From: Immundisolibacter sp.
Lineage (GTDB): Bacteria; Pseudomonadota; Gammaproteobacteria; Immundisolibacterales; Immundisolibacteraceae
DNA length: 64,000 bases
NCBI RefSeq assembly: GCF_014359565.1
Contig: NZ_JACIZD010000003.1
Location: 62,001-126,000, forward strand
Reading direction: 5' to 3'
Numbering within the stretch: position 1 is the stretch's first letter; each line of letters begins with the position of its first letter. Below are positions 52,268 through 60,665 of this stretch, piece by piece. The notes under the pieces were generated by a model that saw only the letters and a list, made by a program, of their open reading frames with translations, did no database searches and was not told the origin of the DNA. The position numbers and the translations under genes are program-made.

Positions 52268-53754
52268 TCCGTGCACAGCTCCTGGGTGTGATACAGCGCG
52301 GCAATCTGCGCCGCGTAGTGGGCGGCGATGGCGTCCCGCCGCGGGCGGCCGTTGTCGGTCAGCAGGCCATCGGCCGCGGACAGCGGCGCCGGCAGGCGAT
52401 GCCAGGCGCGGATGCGCGCGTAGTCCGGCAGGCGCGCGTTGACCGCTGCCAGCCAGTCGTCGATGGCCGCAGCGGGCGTGCCGGCGTCGCGCGGCCACAG
52501 CAGGGCCACGCAGTGCGGGCGGGCGGACCCGAACAGCACCGCCTGCCCCAGCAGCGGGCCGGCCAGCAGCTCGGCCTCCACCCACTCCGGGCTCAGGTTG
52601 CGGCCGAAGCTGGTCACGATCAGGTTGTCGCGTCGGCCCTGGACCTGCACGAAGCCGTCCGCGTCGAGGCCGCCCAGGTCGCCGGTGTGAACCCGCTGCG
52701 GGCGCCAGCTTTCCGGCACGCCCAGATAGCCCAGAAAACAGCTGCCGGAAACCGTCAGCTCGCCGTCGCGCACGCCCAGCCGCAGATGCGGCAGCGGCCG
52801 GCCGGCAGTGCCGGGCCGGTCGGCTCCGGGGATGTTCAGACTCACCACGGAAGCGCATTCCGACAGCCCGTAGCCTTCGTACACCGGCAGGCCGCCGCGG
52901 CGCGCGGCGACCAGCAGCGACACCGGCACCCGCGCGCCACCGACGGCGACGAAGCGCAACGAGCCTGGCGCCCGCCAGCCGCGCTGCATGGCCACAACCA
53001 GGGCCTGCAGCAGCTGCGGCACCAAGATCATGCTGTGCGGTCGATGACGGTCGATGGCCGTGGTCAGCGCGGCGGCATCCAGACCGCTGCTGCCCTGCAG
53101 GCCAAGCTCGGCCAGGCCCGGCACCACCACGCTGCCGCGCGACAGCAGCGGCGCATAGACGCCGCCGACGTTCTCCAGCAGCGTCGCCAACGGCAGCAGG
53201 CACAGGTGGCGCACGCCGGGCAGGGCAATCATGTCGGCCAGGGACTGCGCCACCCGCAGCGGGTGATCGGCGGACAGGCACACGCCCTTGGGCGTGCCGG
53301 TCGAGCCGGAGGTGAAGGTGATCTTGGCCGTTCCCGGCGGCACCCGTGCCGGCCCGGGCGACAGGCGCCACAGTGGCAGGCCGGCCAGCTGCCCGGCCGC
53401 TTGTGCGGAGCCGGACAGCGGGCTGCCCGGCCAGTCCGCTTGCGCTGCCGCCACGGCGTCGATGCCGGCGGTGGCAAACACATGGGCGAGCTGCTGCGGC
53501 GCAAAGAACAACGGCAGCGGCACCAGACACACGCCCGCCAGCTGGCAGGCCAGGTCGATGACGATCCAGGCCGGGCCGTTGTCGGCGCGCAGCGCCAGGG
53601 TGCGCACGGCGGCCCGCTGCAGGGTGGCTGCAGCGCCTTCCACGGCCGCCACCAGTTCGTGCGCGGTCAACTCGGATGAACCGTGCACGAGCGGCGCCCT
53701 GGGCTGCAGCGCCGCGCGGTGCAGCAGTTCCCGCCACAGTATCGAATGCGGCAT
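52264..53754 (-). CDS. AMP-dependent acyl/aryl ligase of the thermostable-hemolysin cluster
   Basis: A 496-residue ANL-superfamily enzyme. TFTSGSTGTPKGVCLS is the ATP loop, YEGYGLSECASVVSLN the specificity loop, and VHTGDLGGLDADGFVQVQGR the hinge. The C-terminus has LLTDNGRPRRDAI where ligases carry the adenylating lysine, so arginine may replace it. It would activate a carboxylic acid for the neighbouring acyltransferase-like or oxidase protein. It starts five bases after the hemolysin-family gene. Confidence 0.87.
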   Translation of the reverse strand: MPHSILWRELLHRAALQPRAPLVHGSSELTAHELVAAVEGAAATLQRAAVRTLALRADNGPAWIVIDLACQLAGVCLVPLPLFFAPQQLAHVFATAGIDAVAAAQADWPGSPLSGSAQAAGQLAGLPLWRLSPGPARVPPGTAKITFTSGSTGTPKGVCLSADHPLRVAQSLADMIALPGVRHLCLLPLATLLENVGGVYAPLLSRGSVVVPGLAELGLQGSSGLDAAALTTAIDRHRPHSMILVPQLLQALVVAMQRGWRAPGSLRFVAVGGARVPVSLLVAARRGGLPVYEGYGLSECASVVSLNIPGADRPGTAGRPLPHLRLGVRDGELTVSGSCFLGYLGVPESWRPQRVHTGDLGGLDADGFVQVQGRRDNLIVTSFGRNLSPEWVEAELLAGPLLGQAVLFGSARPHCVALLWPRDAGTPAAAIDDWLAAVNARLPDYARIRAWHRLPAPLSAADGLLTDNGRPRRDAIAAHYAAQIAALYHTQELCTE

Positions 53755-53759
53755 CGGCC

Positions 53760-54434
53760 TCACCACAGCGCGCCGACGACTGCGTCGAGCGCATCCGCGT
53801 AGCCGGCAAGCTGCGCCGCCAGCACCGGCTGGCGCCGTATGAGCCGGCAGCCGATGGCCAGATCGCCCACCGTCAGCATGGGTTCGGCGTCGTAATAGCG
53901 GCCCCATGCCGCGCGCTCCTGGCCCAGCCGCGCCGGATCGGCAGGGGCCAGCACGCGCAGCGCAAAGCCCATGTCCCGGATCAGCTCGCGCACCTGTCGG
54001 GTGGCCGTGAACACGATCCAGCGAAAACCGCCACGATGCAGCGCCTCCACCAGCAGCGTGATCAGCAGGCGGCTGGCGCGCTGGCTGGTGGCCGCCAGGT
54101 TGCCGATTTCGACCACGCTGCCGCGCTGCACCGGCTGGCGCATGGCGCTGGCGATCGCGCCCTCGACCGGGCCCTCCAGGTAGCGCTCCAGGAACAGCGC
54201 GCCGGCGCCGGCCGGCCGAAAGCCCAGGGCCGAGGCGAAGGTCTCCCCCCGCTGCGCGGCCAGCAGCCAGGGCATGAAGTCGCTGACGCGGGCCTCATGA
54301 CACTGCGCGTAGCGGCGCGCGATGTAGTCCTCGACGCCGGCACGGGGCCGGTCCTGTGGGTACAGATGCACATCGAACACCGCCGCCGGGCGGCTGCCGA
54401 CGGCAAGCTCGGCACGGTTCGCGCAACTTTGCAT
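53760..54434 (-). CDS. Thermostable-hemolysin-family protein (GNAT-like)
   Basis: A 224-residue protein matching the thermostable hemolysin family named from Vibrio delta-VPH. The signature is VVEIGNLAATSQRASRLLI, then FRWIVFTATRQVRELIRDMG and AAWGRYYDAEPMLTVGDLA. The core resembles acyl-homoserine-lactone synthase/GNAT folds, so it may be an acyltransferase rather than a pore former. No signal peptide is seen. It heads the ten-gene operon with AGGAG eight bases before its ATG. Confidence 0.88.
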   Translation of the reverse strand: MQSCANRAELAVGSRPAAVFDVHLYPQDRPRAGVEDYIARRYAQCHEARVSDFMPWLLAAQRGETFASALGFRPAGAGALFLERYLEGPVEGAIASAMRQPVQRGSVVEIGNLAATSQRASRLLITLLVEALHRGGFRWIVFTATRQVRELIRDMGFALRVLAPADPARLGQERAAWGRYYDAEPMLTVGDLAIGCRLIRRQPVLAAQLAGYADALDAVVGALW

Positions 54435-54473
54435 ACCGGTGGCTCCTGGCGTGATCGCCTGATAACGCCGGCC

Positions 54474-54506
54474 ACACTAGAACGCGGGGCTTAAGGGCGC
54501 CTTAAC
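54474..54506 (-). promoter_or_regulatory. PmrA/QseB-type box and -10 of the hemolysin-family operon
   Basis: CTTAAG (54490-54495), five bases, CTTAAC (54501-54506). Read on the minus strand this is GTTAAG-N5-CTTAAG, then ten bases to TAGTGT (54479-54474), a -10-like hexamer about 33 bases before the ATG once a start point is allowed. The spacing fits class II activation by OmpR-family regulators. Confidence 0.65.
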
Positions 54507-54571
54507 CGGATTGCCGGTGGATGCAGTGCCGGGCGCCGAGAAATCGCCGATGGGATTCATTCAGGGGCGGC

Positions 54572-54605
54572 CTTAAGGCTTGCTTAAGCCCCGGCTGCGT
54601 AGATT
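54572..54605 (+). promoter_or_regulatory. PmrA/QseB-type box and -10 of the divergent methyltransferase gene
   Basis: CTTAAG (54572-54577), GCTTG, CTTAAG (54583-54588): two perfect half-sites with a five-base spacer. Eleven bases further is TAGATT (54600-54605). The layout, including CCCCG after the box, mirrors the opposite-facing promoter, so both sides are probably controlled by the encoded two-component system. Confidence 0.68.
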
Positions 54606-54636
54606 GGCGGCACGCTCCCACCACCCCGCCACAAAA

Positions 54637-55311
54637 ATGACCGCCGCCGTGCCAACCAAGCCACCGTTCTCGGACAAGTATGACCTCGCCCTGGCGCAGG
54701 CCTATCAGGAAAAACACCACCGCGGCCTGCGCCGTCGACTGACCACCTGGCGTGAAACCCAACTGGCCGGCCGGGCCCTGAAGCTGGCCGGCAATCCGGA
54801 ATCGGTGCTCGACATGCCCTGCGGGGCGGGCCGCTTCTGGCCCATGCTGGCCAGTCACCCGACCCGTCGCCTGTTGGCCGGGGACGTCAGTCCGGCCATG
54901 CTGCAGATCGCCGCCGGCGCCGCCGAGCCGGCCGTGCTGGCGCGCTTCGAGGTGCTCGCGCAGATGGACGCCTTTGCCTTGGACTTGCCCGATGAGGCCG
55001 TGGAGCACGTGCTGTGCATGCGGCTGCTGCACCACATCGCGACCGCCGAAGATCGGTTGCGGATTCTTCGCGAGCTGCACCGGGTGGCGCGCCGCGGCGT
55101 GACCGTCAGCCTGTGGGTGGACGGCAACCTGCAGGCCCGTCGCCGGATGCGGCAGGATGCGCGCACCACGCGCGCCGACGGCTATCGCCGGGTGACCAAG
55201 CGCGCCGTCATCGAGGCCGAATTGGCCGAGGCCGGCTTCGTGATTCGTCGCCGCCTGGATGTGTTGCCGGGCCTGTCGATGCTGCGCCTGTACGTGCTCG
55301 ACAAGGTCTGA
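54637..55311 (+). CDS. Class I SAM-dependent methyltransferase divergent from the hemolysin-family operon
   Basis: A 224-residue methyltransferase. Motif I is VLDMPCGAGRFWPML, motif II region LAGDVSPAMLQIA, and motif IV CMRLLHHIATAEDR. The C-terminus includes YRRVTKRAVIEAELAEAGF, typical of small-molecule methylases. No Shine-Dalgarno sequence is evident before the ATG. It shares a control region with the operon on the other strand and may modify the same product. Confidence 0.85.
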   Translation: MTAAVPTKPPFSDKYDLALAQAYQEKHHRGLRRRLTTWRETQLAGRALKLAGNPESVLDMPCGAGRFWPMLASHPTRRLLAGDVSPAMLQIAAGAAEPAVLARFEVLAQMDAFALDLPDEAVEHVLCMRLLHHIATAEDRLRILRELHRVARRGVTVSLWVDGNLQARRRMRQDARTTRADGYRRVTKRAVIEAELAEAGFVIRRRLDVLPGLSMLRLYVLDKV

Positions 55312-55478
55312 GCGCATCGCGCGCAATGCGCTCACAGCCGGCTCTGCGCCTGACGCGGACTCGGGCCGCCCATCGCGCCGGCGTGGCCGGCGCCTGAAAT
55401 TCCCCTCGTTGCTACAGTCGCGGCGCCGGCGGCCGATCACCTGTCGGTATCGGTCGTTCATCCGGGGAGTAATCGCGC

Positions 55479-56081
55479 ATGGCCCGTCTGCTGGGTTTTC
55501 TGCTCATTGTTGTGGCGCTGCTGCTGGTCGGATTCTTTCTGATCTACAACCGGCTGGTGACGCTGCGCAACCGCTACCGCAACGCCCACGCGCAGATCGA
55601 CGTGCAGCTGCTGCGCCGTCACGATCTGGTGCCGAATCTGGTCGAGACGGCCCGCGCCTATCTGCAGCACGAGCGCGCCACGCTGGAGGCGGTGATCGCC
55701 GCCCGCGGCGCGGCGGTCGACGCCAGCCAGCGGGCCGCGGCGCAGCCGGACAGTGCCGCGGCGATGGCCGCACTCGGCCAGGCCGAGGCGGCGCTGGGTG
55801 GCGCGCTCGGCCGGCTGATGGCGGTGGTGGAGCAGTACCCGGACCTGAAGGCCGACGCCACCATGGCGCGCCTGAGTGAGGAACTGGCGTCCACCGAGAA
55901 CCGCCTCGCTTTCGCCCGCCAGGCCTACAACGACGCGGTGATGACCTACAACACGGCGCTGGAGGTGTTTCCGAACGTGCTGGTGGCCGGCAGCATGGGC
56001 TTTCGGGCGGCCGGCTTCTTCGAACTGGACGACACCGCCGTGCGCGCGCTGCCGCAGGTCAGCTTCCAGGCCGGCCGCTAG
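55479..56081 (+). CDS. LemA-family protein
   Basis: A 200-residue membrane-anchored helical protein. One N-terminal transmembrane segment (LLGFLLIVVALLLVGFFLIYN) is followed by LRNRYRNAHAQIDVQLLRRHDLVPNLVE, the LemA signature, and EYPDLKA-like and YNDAVMTYN segments. LemA genes are commonly paired with M48-type or TPM-domain membrane proteins. Here an M48 protease starts eight bases after the stop. The function is not established. Confidence 0.92.
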   Translation: MARLLGFLLIVVALLLVGFFLIYNRLVTLRNRYRNAHAQIDVQLLRRHDLVPNLVETARAYLQHERATLEAVIAARGAAVDASQRAAAQPDSAAAMAALGQAEAALGGALGRLMAVVEQYPDLKADATMARLSEELASTENRLAFARQAYNDAVMTYNTALEVFPNVLVAGSMGFRAAGFFELDDTAVRALPQVSFQAGR

Positions 56082-56089
56082 CCGACGGC

Positions 56090-57907
56090 ATGGATTTTTT
56101 TGCCTACCAGCAGCAGGCGCGCCGCTACAGCGCCCTGCTGCTGGTGCTGTTCACGCTGGCCGTGCTGGGCCTGGTGCTGGCGCTGAACCTGCTGGTGGGC
56201 TGGCTGGTGGTGCTCGGCGACCTGCGTCACGACTATCGGCATCTGGCCGACCTGCCGCCGGTCATTTACGGCTGGACCACCGCCATCACGCTGGCCCTGA
56301 TCGGCGCCGGCACGCTGCGCCGGCTGTGGGAACTGAGCGCCGGCGGTCCGGTGGTGGCGCGCCTGGCCGGTGCCCGCTGGGTGGCGCCGGACGCGACCGA
56401 CGAGCAACGCCGGCGCCTGCTGAACGTGGCCGAGGAGATCGCCGTGGCCAGCGGCCTTGCCATGCCGCGCATCTACCTGATGCAGGACGAGCCGGGCATC
56501 AACGCCTTCGCCGCCGGCCGCGGCCCGGCCGATGCGGTGATCGCGGTCACCCGCGGCTGCCTGGAGCGCCTGGATCGCGACCAGCTGCAGGGCGTTCTGG
56601 CGCATGAGTTCAGCCACCTGCTGCACGGCGACGGGCGCCTGAACATGCGCCTGCTCGGCCTGCTGCACGGTCTCACCGCGCCCGGGGCGCTCGGGCTGTG
56701 GCTGGTGCATTCGGCCACGCCGTCGCTGAGCAGTCGCGGCCGCCTTGCCCGCGGCGGTTTCCCGGGCCAGCTGCTGGTGGGCGGCCTGCTGGCGGCGGTC
56801 GGCTACCTGGGCGTGTTTCTGGCACGGCTGATCCGCGCTGCCGTGTCGCGCCAGCGCGAACACCTGGCCGACGCCGCGGCGGTGCAGTTCACGCGCAATC
56901 CGCGCGGCCTGGCCGGCGCGCTGCGCCGGGTGCGCGACGAGGCCGACGGCGCAGCGCTGCGCTCCCGCCAGGCGGAAGCCTTCAGCCACATGCTGTTCGC
57001 CACGCCACACCGCACCTGGTTCAGCGCCCTGCTGGCGACCCATCCGCCGCTCGATGAACGCATCGCCCGCATCTACCCGTTGTTCGAGCGGCGCAGCAAC
57101 CGGGAGCAGGCTCTGGACAACAGCCCCTCACCGGCGCTTGAGCCCGTCACCGTGCCGGCGGCCTCGCTGGCCGGCCGGGTCGGTGAAATCGACCTCGCCA
57201 GCCTGGGCTACGCGGCGTCGCTGATTGGCGCCATACCGCCGCCGCTGCGCCAGGCCACGCAGACCGGTACCGGCGCAACGGCCTTGCTGTGCGGCCTGTT
57301 GGCCGACCAGGACGAAACGCGCGCGCCGGCCCGGTCGGCCGTGCTGGGACCGGCCGTGGCAGTCTTCGCCGATCAGCTTGGAGCGGCCGCGCGCCGTCTG
57401 GGGCCGCGCTTTCGTCTGCCGCTGGTCGATCTGGCGCTGCCGGCCTTGCTGGCGCAGCCGCCGGCATGGCGCCGGAAACTTGTCGATGACCTGCAGGCGC
57501 TGGCCGGCGGCGCATCCGGCAACTGGCCGCTGCTGGCCTTGCTGCGCCACCACCTGCTGCCATCGGCGCACACCGGGCGCAGTTCGCAGCCCGAGCCGGA
57601 CGATGTCCGGGTGGTGCTGCGCACGCTGGCCGACTGCGCCAGCGACGGTGCGCCGGACGCCTACGCCGCCGCCTGCGCGCAGCTCCACCTGCCGGCCCTG
57701 CCGATGACGCTCGCGCAATCCGCTTTCGACGGCGCGCTGCAGCGTCTGGCGGGCGCGCCATTGATGCAGCGCCTGCGGCTGCTGTCGGCCTGCGCGCTGG
57801 CAGTGAGCCACGACGGCGTGGTGGAAGTCGCGGAGCTGGAACTGCTGCGCGCCATCGGCGCGGCGCTGGACTGTCCGTTACCGCCAGTGGTCGGGAAGGC
57901 CGCCTGA
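56090..57907 (+). CDS. M48-family membrane metalloprotease with long C-terminal extension
   Basis: A 605-residue protein. Two or more N-terminal transmembrane helices precede the zinc motif VLAHEFSHLLHGD and the later EHLADAAAVQFTR containing the third ligand. After about residue 330 comes a long alanine-rich helical extension, ending in LLSACALAVSHDGVVEVAELELL, which resembles a TerB-like acidic helix pair. It is coupled to LemA. A role in envelope quality control is likely by family, but no substrate is known. Confidence 0.88.
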   Translation: MDFFAYQQQARRYSALLLVLFTLAVLGLVLALNLLVGWLVVLGDLRHDYRHLADLPPVIYGWTTAITLALIGAGTLRRLWELSAGGPVVARLAGARWVAPDATDEQRRRLLNVAEEIAVASGLAMPRIYLMQDEPGINAFAAGRGPADAVIAVTRGCLERLDRDQLQGVLAHEFSHLLHGDGRLNMRLLGLLHGLTAPGALGLWLVHSATPSLSSRGRLARGGFPGQLLVGGLLAAVGYLGVFLARLIRAAVSRQREHLADAAAVQFTRNPRGLAGALRRVRDEADGAALRSRQAEAFSHMLFATPHRTWFSALLATHPPLDERIARIYPLFERRSNREQALDNSPSPALEPVTVPAASLAGRVGEIDLASLGYAASLIGAIPPPLRQATQTGTGATALLCGLLADQDETRAPARSAVLGPAVAVFADQLGAAARRLGPRFRLPLVDLALPALLAQPPAWRRKLVDDLQALAGGASGNWPLLALLRHHLLPSAHTGRSSQPEPDDVRVVLRTLADCASDGAPDAYAAACAQLHLPALPMTLAQSAFDGALQRLAGAPLMQRLRLLSACALAVSHDGVVEVAELELLRAIGAALDCPLPPVVGKAA

Positions 57908-57950
57908 GGCGCTGCTGTTTAGCCGGGGAGTGGGGCTCCGCACCTGCGCA

Positions 57951-58033
57951 CGGTTCGCGGCGAGGGCGCCGCTCCCACAGCCCACAGCCCACAGTCCAGT
58001 CCCTGTGGGAGGCCCGCCCTCGGGCCGAATGCC
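57951..58033 (-). repeat. Composite palindromic repeat, inverted relative to 59024-59180
   Basis: On the minus strand it reads GGCATTCGGCCCGAGGGCGG, then CCTCCCACAGGGACTGGACTG, then GGAGCGGCGCCCTCGCCGCG. A seven-base unit CCCACAG is repeated three times inside it (57974-57994). It lies between the M48 gene and the hydratase-aldolase gene. Confidence 0.7.
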
Positions 58034-58039
58034 CTCGTC

Positions 58040-58999
58040 TCAGCCGTACTTGCTGCGCAGCGCCTTCCAGCGGCGGCCGCATTCACGGGCGCCCTGGTCG
58101 ATGTACTCGGGAATCACGTGATACGGCGGGCGGATCGGGCCGGCCTTGCAATAGCCGGCCTCGTCGAAGCGGATTTTTTCGAGCTGGATGTTGTAGGACG
58201 CGAACTCGGCCATGCCGCCCGGCGGAAAGAAGGTCTGCATGGTGTAAGCGATGTCGGTGTCGATGGCCTTGGCACGGGTCCAGTCGCCGGCGGCGATGGC
58301 ATCGCGCAGCGCCAGCGCCGGCTCCGGCCCCATGCTGGCCTCGGTGGCCCAGAAGGCAATGTTGTATTCCGGCTCGATACGCGCCATGGCATAGGCGCCC
58401 GCGATGTGCGGCAGGAAGCGGATCTTGCCCTGCGTCATGCCGATCAGGACGCTGATCATCGGGTCCGGGCCGTGCTTGGTGCAGATCACGGTCGGCGCGC
58501 GGCGCGCCACCTGCGCCCAGAACGGCGGCGGGAAGTTGAAGCGAAACGCGCCCGGATTGTCGTAGGCCATGATCGCCAACTGCGGGAAGGCCTGCGACAT
58601 GTCGGCATAGAACTGCACAGCCATGTCCAGCGTGCACGGCTGCCACATGGGCAGGCCCAGCATGGTGCCGTCGGCGCCCAGGTCCTGGATGAAGCGGTTG
58701 CGGCGCACGATCTCGTGCGTGCCCAGTGCGGTGGTGCCCACGAACAGCGGCACGCGCCTGCGGACCGTTTCGATCACGCAGGCGGCGGCCTGTTCCCATT
58801 CGTCGTTGGTCAGCGTGGCGCACTCGCCGGTGGTGCCCATGGCCACCAGACCGTTGACGCCGCTTTGCACCAGCGCCTCGGTCAGGCGCGCCAGTTCGTC
58901 CAGGTCCACCGTGTCGGTGGCGTCCCAACGCTCGGCGCCGGGTTTGGACGGTGTGGGCGTGATGGCGTACAGGCCCTTGATGTCGTTCACGCTGAGCAT
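58040..58999 (-). CDS. NahE-like hydratase-aldolase (trans-o-hydroxybenzylidenepyruvate type)
   Basis: A 319-residue DapA-superfamily aldolase. GLYAITPTPSKPG, TVDLDELARLTEALVQSGVN and GTTGECATLT closely follow NahE/PhdJ-type enzymes of PAH breakdown. These hydrate and cleave substituted benzylidenepyruvates to an aromatic aldehyde and pyruvate. VICTKHG supplies the Schiff-base lysine; CKAGPIRPPYHVIPE is a conserved C-terminal segment in that branch. The exact aromatic substrate is unknown. It is bracketed by inverted palindromic repeats. Confidence 0.82.
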   Translation of the reverse strand: MLSVNDIKGLYAITPTPSKPGAERWDATDTVDLDELARLTEALVQSGVNGLVAMGTTGECATLTNDEWEQAAACVIETVRRRVPLFVGTTALGTHEIVRRNRFIQDLGADGTMLGLPMWQPCTLDMAVQFYADMSQAFPQLAIMAYDNPGAFRFNFPPPFWAQVARRAPTVICTKHGPDPMISVLIGMTQGKIRFLPHIAGAYAMARIEPEYNIAFWATEASMGPEPALALRDAIAAGDWTRAKAIDTDIAYTMQTFFPPGGMAEFASYNIQLEKIRFDEAGYCKAGPIRPPYHVIPEYIDQGARECGRRWKALRSKYG

Positions 59000-59023
59000 G
59001 GCTTGGTCCTCCTGTGATTCACG

Positions 59024-59180
59024 AATCTTTCAGTCAGGCATTCGGCCCGAGGGCGGGCCTCCCACAGGGATTGGACTGTGGGAGCGGCGCCCTCGCCGAG
59101 AATCTTTCAGTCAGGCATTCGGCCCGGGGCGGGCCTCCCACATGGACTGGACTGTGGGAGCGGCGCCCTCGCCGCGAATC
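59024..59180 (+). repeat. Tandem duplication of a 77-base composite palindromic repeat
   Basis: Two consecutive units start AATCTTTCAGTCAGGCATTC at 59024 and again at 59101 (period 77). Each contains GGGCGGGCCTCCCACA and then GACTGTGGGAGCGGCGCCC. They differ at only a few positions. The inverted single copy lies at 57951-58033 on the other side of the hydratase-aldolase gene. Confidence 0.75.
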
Positions 59181-59214
59181 GCCCGGCCCATCGTTGGTCC
59201 GGGGCATTTGGCTG

Positions 59215-60129
59215 TCACCCCTCCAGCAGCGTGCCGTCCAGCCGCACGCCGGCCCATTTCTGCATCACGTCGACCTGGCGCAGGATGTCGGCGCCGTAGC
59301 CCTGCTCGCGCACGAACAGCTCGAACAGATGAAAGATGTGGTCGGTGACCAGCGCCGGCACGTCCGAGCGGCGCGCAAACTCCGACATGTGCCGCAGGTC
59401 CTTGGTCATCAGGCCGAGCTGGAAGCCGCCTTCGACGCCGGGCGTCAGGGCGAAATCCGGATGACGGCAGAAAAAGTTCATGCCGGTGCCCTTGTCCAGC
59501 ACCTGGGCGGCCATTTTCACGTCGATGCCGTGCTTGGCGGCGATCAGCAGACCCTCGATGGCCGCCACGCCGGCTGCCGAGCTGACCATGTTGTTGACCA
59601 TCTTCACGATCTGGCCGGCGCCCAGCGGGCCGACGTGATAGACGTAACGCGCCATGCGTTCCAGGATCGGCCGTGCCTGGGCGACGTCCGCCTCGGCGCC
59701 GCCGACGCAGAAGGTCAGTGCGCGCTTGGGCAGCGCCTTGGCGCCCCCTTCCTCGCCGGTGATGGCGGCATCGATGTAGCGCACGCCGGCTGCGGCCAGT
59801 TCAGCGGCAATCTCCCTGGTGCGCTCGGGGTAGCCGGAGGTGGTGTCGACCACCAGCAGGCCACGGGCCGCGCCTTCGAGGACGCCGTCCGGCCCCAGGC
59901 AGGCCGCGGCAACGGCTTCCGACTGCGGTAGCGACAGCAGCACCAGCGTGCTGGCCTCGGCTACCGCGCGGGCCGAGTTGTGGCCGGTTACGCCGGCGTG
60001 TTCGGCCGCGTTCGCGGTGCGTGCGCCGTCCAGGTCGTAGGCATGCACGGCAAAGCCGTCCTCGGCCAGCAGGCGCGCCATGTTGGCACCCAGACTGCCC
60101 AGACCGATGACGCCGATGTGTTGGCTCAT
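59215..60129 (-). CDS. NAD(P)-dependent beta-hydroxyacid dehydrogenase family protein
   Basis: A 304-residue protein of the 3-hydroxyisobutyrate/6-phosphogluconate dehydrogenase family. The Rossmann motif is IGVIGLGSLGANMARLL. DAAITGEEGGAKA is the substrate segment, and GAGQIVKMVNNMV holds the catalytic lysine. It starts ten bases after the cupin gene's stop on the same strand. The substrate is unknown; an aromatic-catabolite hydroxyacid is possible from context. Confidence 0.87.
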   Translation of the reverse strand: MSQHIGVIGLGSLGANMARLLAEDGFAVHAYDLDGARTANAAEHAGVTGHNSARAVAEASTLVLLSLPQSEAVAAACLGPDGVLEGAARGLLVVDTTSGYPERTREIAAELAAAGVRYIDAAITGEEGGAKALPKRALTFCVGGAEADVAQARPILERMARYVYHVGPLGAGQIVKMVNNMVSSAAGVAAIEGLLIAAKHGIDVKMAAQVLDKGTGMNFFCRHPDFALTPGVEGGFQLGLMTKDLRHMSEFARRSDVPALVTDHIFHLFELFVREQGYGADILRQVDVMQKWAGVRLDGTLLEG

Positions 60130-60139
60130 GTCCGCCGCC

Positions 60140-60562
60140 TCAGTATTTGTGCACGACGCCGTCGACAACCCGCGCGTACTCGCCACCGGCCGTGGTGGTG
60201 ATGGCGAAGTAGGAGAGCGGCGACTTGCCGGTGTTGCGGATGCCGTGCACCTGGTTGCGCGGAATCACCACCGTCTGCCCGGCCTTGATCGGGTACTCGG
60301 CGTAATCGGCCGAGCCGGGCTGGCCCTTCAGGTAATGGCCTTCGCCCTCGACGATCAAGAAACAGTGCGCCGAGTAGGGATGGGAGTGCGACTCGTTGGC
60401 CTGGCCGGGCAACAGGTTCCAGGACACGATGCCAAGATCCTCGCCATCGGCATACACCGGCACCACGTTGGCCTTCTCCTGCGAATACTTGGCGAACTGC
60501 AGCGGGTCGAGCGTGCCCGACGGCAGGGTCTCGGGCGTCAGCATGCCGGGCATGGGTTTCAT
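60140..60562 (-). CDS. Cupin-domain protein, likely metal-dependent
   Basis: A 140-residue cupin. NESHSHPYSAHCFLIVEGEGHYL is motif 1 with several histidines, and GQTVVIPRNQVHGIRN is motif 2. AEYPIKAG precedes the second strand set. It is the first gene of a minus-strand pair with the beta-hydroxyacid dehydrogenase and is divergent from the TauD-type gene. It could be an isomerase, dioxygenase or sensor-type cupin. Confidence 0.82.
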   Translation of the reverse strand: MKPMPGMLTPETLPSGTLDPLQFAKYSQEKANVVPVYADGEDLGIVSWNLLPGQANESHSHPYSAHCFLIVEGEGHYLKGQPGSADYAEYPIKAGQTVVIPRNQVHGIRNTGKSPLSYFAITTTAGGEYARVVDGVVHKY

Positions 60563-60665
60563 GGCGTTTTTCCTCGGGGTGATGGGCGGGGCGGCCTGCT
60601 GGCCGGTCGGTCGTTCAGGGGCATATCATCACGGCCAGGGCGGCACCGAACAAGGGGGAGACACC

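Noticed and set aside
53760..54434. Reading the thermostable-hemolysin-family protein as a secreted pore-forming toxin
   Set aside because: No signal peptide or amphipathic barrel pattern is visible, and the neighbours are biosynthetic and regulatory; a GNAT-like enzyme fits better.
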